64,000 nucleotides of DNA from Ailurus styani. Its lineage: Eukaryota > Chordata > Mammalia > Carnivora > Ailuridae. Both the position numbers and the translations under genes were made by a program. Shown in pieces: positions 58,368-64,000 of this stretch. Every line of letters begins with the position of its first letter. Positions within the stretch are counted from its first letter, which is position 1. The DNA is taken from assembly GCA_002007465.1 (NCBI GenBank), contig LNAC01000748.1, positions 286,334 to 350,333 on the forward strand. Direction: 5' to 3'. The notes beneath the pieces were generated by a model. It saw nothing but the letters and a program-made list of their open reading frames with translations, did no database searches and was not told where the DNA came from.

Positions 58368-58607
58368 TCCTTCTTTCTCTGTCTCTCTTTGTTTCTTTCT
58401 TTCTATCTTTCTTTCTTTTAAGAGAGAGGGAAGTGCACACTTCCCCAGGGGGGAGGGACAGAGGAGAGAGAGGGAGAGGGAATCCCAAGCAGCCTCCATG
58501 CCCAGTATGGAGTCTGACTCCGAACGCGATCTCACGACCCTGAGATCATGACCTGAGCCAAAATCAAGAGTCAGAGGCTCAACCAACTGAGCCACCCAGG
58601 CGCCTCT
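58284..58607 (-). repeat. Can-SINE with long (CTTT)n tail
   Basis: A minus-strand SINE whose A-rich tail has become an (AAAG)n array, seen here as (CTTT)n at 58289-58419. The tRNA-like head is at the right. Short duplications CTATAACT and CTATAATT (58276-58283, 58608-58615) flank it. Confidence 0.93.
58289..58419. repeat. (CTTT)n microsatellite
   Basis: About 130 bp of CTTT units with a few interruptions near 58371-58410. It forms the tail of the surrounding SINE and explains the lysine/glutamate-rich and serine/phenylalanine-rich open frames over it. Confidence 0.97.
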
Positions 58608-58684
58608 CTATAATTCTTTACCCAACAAAAATATTTTTCAAAAATAGCGACCCAAAGTAGAAAATAAGTATACACGAGTCCATA

Positions 58685-59128
58685 CTAATTGTGTCTGTTC
58701 CCCCATTGCTGTTTTAACAATTACCATACATTTAGCAGTTAAAATGACAGAAATTCATCTTATAGTTCTGGATGTTGGTAGTCCTTAAAACCAGTCTCAC
58801 TGGGCTAAAATCAAGGTGTTGGTAGGGCTGTGTTCCCTCTGGAGGATAGAGGAAAATCCTTGCCTTTGTCAGCTTCTAGAAGCTCTCTGTACTACTCCAG
58901 TCTCAGCTTCCATCATCTCTTTCTCTGACACTAACCCTTCTGCTTCTCTCTTAAAGGGACACTCACCATGACATTGGGCCCATCCAGATAATCCAGGATA
59001 ATCTTTCATTTCAAGGTTCCCCAAGTCACATCTGCAAGATCCCTTTTGCCATATAAGGTAACATAGTTACAGGCTTTAGGGGTTAGGACATGGACATCTT
59101 TGGGAGGCTGCTTTCAGCCTGCACACTG
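58685..59128 (-). mobile_element. MLT1-type LTR inserted in old L1
   Basis: Complement order: CATTGCTGTTTTAACAATTA, CTTATAGTTCTGGATGTTGG, TCACTGGGCTAAAATCAAGG, GGGCCCATCCAGATAATCCA, TTTTGCCATATAAGGTAACA and GGACATCTTTGGGAGG. A solo LTR, without internal genes. Confidence 0.8.
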
Positions 59129-59129
59129 A

Positions 59130-60020
59130 TATGAATAAATAGTGCATTAAATTTTAAATTGGGAGAATAGACAAATCTTCCTTACTGAAGAATTGCAAGT
59201 AATTTAAATAGATACTCCTTCTCCAGGATATGGACTATAACCTCCAGTTTTCTTTTTTTTCCAGATTTTATTTATTTATTTGAGGGAGAGAGAGCATGAG
59301 CAAGCACATGAGCTGGAGATGGGGGAGCGGACTGTGTGCAGAAGGAGAGGGAGAAGCAGACTCCCTACTGAGGAGGAAACCTGATTTGGGGCTTGATCCC
59401 ATGACCCTGAGATCATGACTTGAGCCAAAGGCAAATGCTTAAACAACTGAGCCACCCAGGTGCCAAGATAACCTCCTGCTTTCTCGAGTGTGGGCTGGAC
59501 TTAGTGACTTGCTTCAAAGGATATATTATGAAAAAATGAAAAACAGTAACTTTATAGTCCAGAAACCTGGCAACAAAGACTAATTTAATAGTAATCAGCA
59601 TTAACATCCCTGGTGAGAATTCATGATGGTAGAATGTACCCCTGATATGATGTTAAGAAGGGCACTTCCTCTGTGGTATTCTTGGTCTCACCATGAAGGG
59701 GGAAAAAAAATCAGGCAATCTCAAACTGTCACAGACCAGGCAGAGACTAAGGATACATGAGGACTAAGAGCCAGGTAGTATACAGGATGGGATCCTGGAA
59801 TAGGAAAAAACTGTTAGTGGAGAACAAGTGAAATCTGGATAAAATCTCAAGTTTGGTTATTAGTAATGTATGGACATCAGCTCCTTTGTTTGCTAAGCAT
59901 ACCATGACAACATAAGGTAGGAACATCTGGGGAAACTGTAAGGGGCATAAAGGAGCTCTCTCTACTGTTTTTATAACTTTTCTGTAAATCTAAAATTATT
60001 CTAAAATTTAAAAATTCAAG
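59130..60020. repeat. old unnamed repeat, split by a Can-SINE
   Basis: The blocks GAGTGTGGGCTGGACTTAGT, AATTCATGATGGTAGAATGT, GGATCCTGGAATAGG and TTTTCTGTAAATCTAAAATT are familiar from a dispersed mammalian repeat, but I cannot name it. With the LTR it fills a gap in the host L1 ORF1. Confidence 0.5.
59254..59465 (-). repeat. Can-SINE nested in old repeat
   Basis: Minus-strand copy. ATAACCTCCAGTTTTCT on the left and ATAACCTCCTGCTTTCT at 59467 form the target duplication, with two mismatches of 17. Confidence 0.93.
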
Positions 60021-60344
60021 TAAAATGAAGACTTTTCAACATACAAAAGCTGAGAATACATCGCCAGCAGATCTGCACTACAAGAAGTGTTAAAAGAAGT
60101 CTCAGCAAGGAGCAGCTTGGTGCCACACGGACACCTGGGGCTAAACAGAGGAACTAAAGCACCAGAAATGGCAACTATGTAAGTAAATGTCATGACTCTT
60201 CTCCTATTATTTATATGTCTTTAAGAGATAATTAACAATAACAATGTATTGAGTTTGTAACACATGTAGAAATAAAAGATAGAACAACCATAGCACGAAA
60301 GTCAGAGGGGGAAGAGAAATGGAAGGCTACAGTTGCAGGGTTCT

Positions 60345-60537
60345 TTTTTTTTTAATTTTTTTTTTTAATTTTACTTATTTGACACAGAGAGAGAGAGCTA
60401 GCACAAACAGGGGGAGCAGCAGGCAGAGGGAGAGGGAGATGTGGGGCTCAATCCCAGGACGCTGGGATCATGATCTGAGCCGAAAACAAGAGTTGGACAC
60501 GTTAACTGACTGAACTGACTGAGCTACCCAGCTGCCC
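60345..60537 (-). repeat. Can-SINE, diverged
   Basis: Target duplication CTACAGTTGCAGGGTTCT / CTACAGTTGTGGGGTTCT at 60327-60344 and 60538-60555 has two mismatches of 18. It lies in the inter-ORF spacer of the old L1. Confidence 0.94.
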
Positions 60538-60655
60538 CTACAGTTGTGGGGTTCTGATGTTATATGTGATGTGGTTCAATGTCAATTGCATGTAGAGAAT
60601 GATAAAAGTTGAAGATACTATCAACTCTAAAGCAGGCACTAAAATAAAACAACAG

Positions 60656-60836
60656 GGGCGCCTGGGTGCCTCAGACATTAAGCATCTGCTCAGGTCATGA
60701 TCCCGGGGTCATGGGAAAGAGCCCCACGTTGGGCTCCCTGCTCGGCGGGAGGCCTGCTTCTCCCTCTCCCACTCCCCCTGCTTGTGCTCCCTCTCTCACT
60801 GTGTCTCTCTCTGTCAAATAAATAAAATCTTAATAA

Positions 60837-60878
<42 letters not shown>
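60656..60878 (+). repeat. Can-SINE with (GATA)n tail
   Basis: Target duplication AAAATAAAACAACAG / AAAATAACACAACAG (60641-60655, 60879-60893) with one mismatch encloses both the SINE and the tetranucleotide array. The TTCGG part of the head is deleted. Confidence 0.95.

Positions 60879-60879
<1 letters not shown>
60837..60879. repeat. (TAGA)n microsatellite
   Basis: An uninterrupted run of ten or more ATAG units directly after the SINE's AATAAAATCTTAATAA tail. It lies inside the target duplications. Confidence 0.97.
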
Positions 60880-60880
<1 letters not shown>

Positions 60881-61760
60881 AATAACACAACAGAAAAGTT
60901 ATAGCTAATAAAATCCAGTAAGCCAATAAAAGGGAAAATGAAATAAAAGGTGAGGTAAAATATAGCCATAACTCCAAAAAAAGAAGAAAAAAGAAGAAGG
61001 TAAATAATTATGGATGAAAAAAAAGGAAAAAAATATCTAGGTGATGGATTTATGCCCACACATATCAATAATCATATTAAATGGGAGAGCTTGGATATTA
61101 AAGATGAATAACGTCCAACTATATGCTGCTTTCAAGAAACTCACTAAGAGACACAAATAAGTAGGAGTAAAAGGGTGAAAAAAAGATATATCGTGCTAAC
61201 ACTAATGAAAAGAAAGCTGGAGTTACCTATATTAACATCAAACCAGGTAGATTTCAGAGCAATGAATATTATAGGAGATAAAGAGCATCATTGTGTAATA
61301 ATAAAGGAGTCAGGTGATGATTAAGAGAATATAAGAATCCTGAAATTTATGCATGTAAGCAACACCTGATAGAACTACAAAGATAAGTAGGAAAATTCCC
61401 AGCAATAGTGAGAGATGTCAATATCCTTCCCTCAGTAAGTGCTAGAACAAATAAACAGAAAATCAGTAAGGCCAGGGAAGACCTGAACAATACTATCAGC
61501 CAAATCAACATAACTGAATTCGTTTAGAGAACACTGCATTCAACAATTGTAAAATACACATTTTTTTTTCAAGTGTACACAAAACATTTACCAGGCAGAA
61601 CACATTCTGGGCCATAAAACAGGTCTCGACACATTCTGAAGGATTTAGGTCATACAAAGTACATTCTCTGACCACAATTAAACATCAACAGCAGAAAGAT
61701 CTCTGGAAAAAAATTTCAAATATTTGGAAACTAAATAATATATTTTATTCTCATTTTAAA

Positions 61761-63420
61761 AACATAGCAGTAATGGATAACTTGTACCTTTTTAAAATCA
61801 GTTTATTTCCCCAGAGCCATCCATATTCAACTGATGGGAAAGCAGTCATCATCAATATTTGATATTTTATTAATCACCGAGGAGCAACTAATCTGGCTAA
61901 ACAACCCTCACAATCCATGTCTGTTCACCCCCAAGGAGGTGTGGGCTTCTTGGCGGGAAAGGAGGACAGTCTTCTGTCAAGAGTGTCCTTCTGCTGGAAA
62001 CACCACATTTCCAAAAGGTGGTCTGTGCTTCTCCCTTTATTTCTTTTCCATCAGTGCTGTTCTATCAATTACTAGCCTAGTGTAAAACTGACTAGTGGTC
62101 CTGACCACTAGCAGCCTTGGTGGGAATAAGACCAAGGGTGTTCTATCATCTTATCCTTCCTAGGGCTAGGACTGTAAGCAGAAATTGGTGTTCATCTCCA
62201 GGGCTAAAAAACTAGTTTCTTGTGTGAGAGTAAAACTGAAAATCCTATTGTTCAGGGGATCTGTCTTTACTCTTGCTTTTCATTTAAGAAAAATATACTA
62301 AGCATTCCCCGTGGACTGAACCCTGGATTAGGCATTTCAAAGAGAACAGGCCATAACCCCCGACCTCCAGTTGCTTATGGGGTGATAATGTAAAATCAGG
62401 TAGTTGAGAAACTTTAAAAGGATGCAATAATTGTTATAGCTACATAAGTATGCTATAGAATGCTACAGGAACACTAGGTACTTAGGATTGAAAGAAATCA
62501 TATCTTCAGGAACAAAAATTAAGCTTAAGATGTTTACACATTCAGTGCCCAGTACAGTGATGAGCACAGATTATTTAAATGTTGAAATGACTCAAAATGA
62601 TATTACTCAATATAGGCTCTCTTCTTCTGTTTTGTTGTTATTGTTGTTGATGGTGGTGGTGGTTGGTGAGTTTATTTCAATTCCTGAAATAAATCAGAAC
62701 TTGTAGAGCTGAATCAAAAATTTGCACAGGTGAACATTTTCAGATCCCAATGAAAAATGTTCAGATCCCTCTTTAATTACAGTTTTAGAGATGGTTTCCC
62801 CCTAAAATAATGTTAAAAATGCATGAAGAGTATGCCTGAAAGGAGCTTCCTCACTGTGGCACAGAAAGGTTCTTTTTCCTCTCAAGAGATGCTTTTCTCA
62901 TTCAAACCTGCATTTGGACCAATCACAAAAGACATCCCTTTTTGCAGTGGTGCTAAGTGGGGGCCTTTCTTTCCCTACTGAATTGTTCCCATGTTGAAAA
63001 GATGCAGAAAGATCATCCTAGTATATAGGGTGGTTCAGCTGTGAACAGTTTTTATATAATTACAACAATGACTGAATATTATTTAACCAAAAATGTGGTA
63101 AAACTCCATCGGGAGAATGGAGAAAAGGGAAAAGCAAATGAGGGGACGGGAGAGAAAAAGGTAAAAATCTTCATTTTCTGTAACACAAAATCAATTCCTA
63201 ATGACTAAAATGCAGATATCAAGAAATTTAAAAATACGAGTATTATCTAGAAATTAATTAATGGCTCAAGGAATTAAAAGTGGTGCCTTTGAGGAACTAG
63301 CCTCAGGTATGATGAGAGATATTATCAGGGGAGAGTTAGTCTTCACTATAAGCTTTACCATACTATTGACTTCCTAAACTTTGTGCATTACCTTAATTAA
63401 AAATATGAATATTTTAGGAA
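61761..63420. other. 1.7 kb without a recognised gene
   Basis: The part 62280-62470 resembles an ancient mammalian-wide repeat. A (GTT/GGT)-rich run is at 62632-62668. Frames of 72-83 codons have no recognisable domains. Confidence 0.35.
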
Positions 63421-63436
63421 AAAGAAATAAACATTT

Positions 63437-63652
63437 TCAAGATGGGATGGGGAAGGAGACAAACCATAAGAGACTCCTAATCTCACAAAACAAACTGAGG
63501 GTTACTGGGGGGTGGGAGGGTAGGGATAGGGTGGATGGGTTATGGACATTGGGGAGGGTTTGTGCTATGGTGAGTGCTGTAAAAGGTGTAAGCATGATGA
63601 TTCACAGACCTGTACCCCTGGGGCAAATAATAATAATTAAAAAATTAAAAAA
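63437..63652 (+). mobile_element. short young L1 3' UTR insertion
   Basis: A 216-bp L1 3' end of the same family as the two young copies, nearly identical to 3506-3729 and about 56415-56636. Target duplication AAAGAAATAAACATTT / AAAGAAATAAACCTTT (63421-63436, 63653-63668) has one mismatch of 16. It keeps the G-rich tract and TAATAATAATT-type tail. Confidence 0.95.
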
Positions 63653-63668
63653 AAAGAAATAAACCTTT

Positions 63669-64000
63669 CGAAAAAGGAAACTGCCCAGTCTTGGCTGATC
63701 ACAGCATTTTGTAGACTGATACTTGGGAAAAGGTCTTCTTAAAAAACATTCTCCTGACTGGAAAGTTTTCTCATTGCCACAGTGATCAGTAATAGCTCTG
63801 CTCCCAGGAGTCATCTGGTCCTTATCTCCACTGCAAACTGTGCAAACTGACATGGAGAACTCCAATTTTGTCCATATCATATATTATACCTGGTCGATGC
63901 CTGAGAACTACTGAAGTCACCGATAGTTTCTGAGGTTTTAGAAGTACTCTGCAAGATTTCAGCAAGATATCGTAGAAAGTCATTATTTGCAGAATCATTA
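63669..64000. other. no recognised element
   Basis: Unique-looking sequence to the window edge. The 92-codon minus frame at 63602-63880 runs across the L1 tail and is not convincing. Confidence 0.4.

Larger units (their letters stand above)
56820..61760 (+). mobile_element. ancient L1 5' half, split by many insertions
   Basis: The left part (about 56820-57340) is weakly 5' UTR-like. Parts 57340-58283 and 58608-58665 carry ORF1 sequence: TAATCCACATATCTAAGAAG, GAGAAAAAGACACATTGTAT, GCTAGAAGACAGTGAAATGA. After the interruption, 60020-60300 resumes ORF1 and the inter-ORF spacer (CAAAAGCTGAGAATACATCG, CTGCACTACAAGAAGTGTTA). Then 61000-61760 has endonuclease-domain sequence (AAGAAACTCACTAAGAGACA, GGCAGAACACATTCTGGGCC). 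ORF1 flanks join in register across the 58.67-60.02 kb block, which shows later insertion. Confidence 0.78.

Noticed and set aside
58245..58595. Lysine/glutamate-rich and serine/phenylalanine-rich frames on both strands
   Set aside because: They are translations of the (CTTT)n microsatellite and SINE.
60837..60879. Regular tetranucleotide array as a CRISPR or minisatellite system
   Set aside because: The unit is 4 bp with no spacers, and it is a SINE tail.

Overview
The window is non-coding mammalian DNA from a carnivore. It carries about 28 copies of the tRNA-Lys-derived Can-SINE. The young copies have a form typical of arctoid carnivores: a tRNA-like head, a polypyrimidine stretch and an AAATAAAT tail. 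Their internal sequence fits a mustelid (ferret, mink, badger or otter group) best, but that is recognition from memory and not an alignment. I recognise no host protein-coding exon, no functional RNA gene, no CRISPR array and no prokaryotic feature.

Layout. (1) 1-5.7 kb: a 5'-truncated young L1 (745-3729) with clear target-site duplications, then two Can-SINEs. (2) 5.7-17 kb: an L2 relic, a hairpin-ended SINE, a MER5-type DNA transposon, long stretches with no recognisable element, an old L1 relic (about 13.94-15.25 kb) and a CpG-rich patch (about 15.96-16.60 kb) flanked and overlapped by MIRs. (3) 17-27.4 kb: degenerate L1 relics interrupted by Can-SINEs and a younger L1 3' end, plus an MLT1-type LTR and MIRs. 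(4) 27.4-40 kb: mostly unique sequence with scattered SINEs, L2 ends, an LTR repeat at 35.3-36.0 kb and a hAT transposon split by an MLT1 LTR. (5) 40-49.9 kb: a minus-strand L1 (40.8-42.8 kb), three MER5-type transposons side by side, a SINE inserted in another SINE's tail, MIR/L2 fragments and a MaLR LTR. (6) 49.9-56.6 kb: a near full-length L1 with 5' UTR, decayed ORF1, decayed ORF2 and a G-rich 3' UTR. (7) 56.8-61.8 kb: the 5' half of an ancient L1 split by at least five later insertions. (8) 61.8-64 kb: mostly unique sequence and a 216-bp young L1 3' end.

What the parts do together. No host gene network is visible. The window records successive retrotransposition: L2 and MIR, then old L1, MLT1 LTRs and hAT elements, then the young L1 and Can-SINEs. 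In mammals L1 machinery is known to mobilise SINEs, which fits the A-rich tails and 8-17 bp target duplications seen here. Both longer young L1 copies have broken ORFs, so neither looks able to move as assembled. Ten of the 11 ambiguous bases (n) lie inside these two copies, and most sit between short direct duplications. Part of the ORF damage is therefore probably an assembly artefact.
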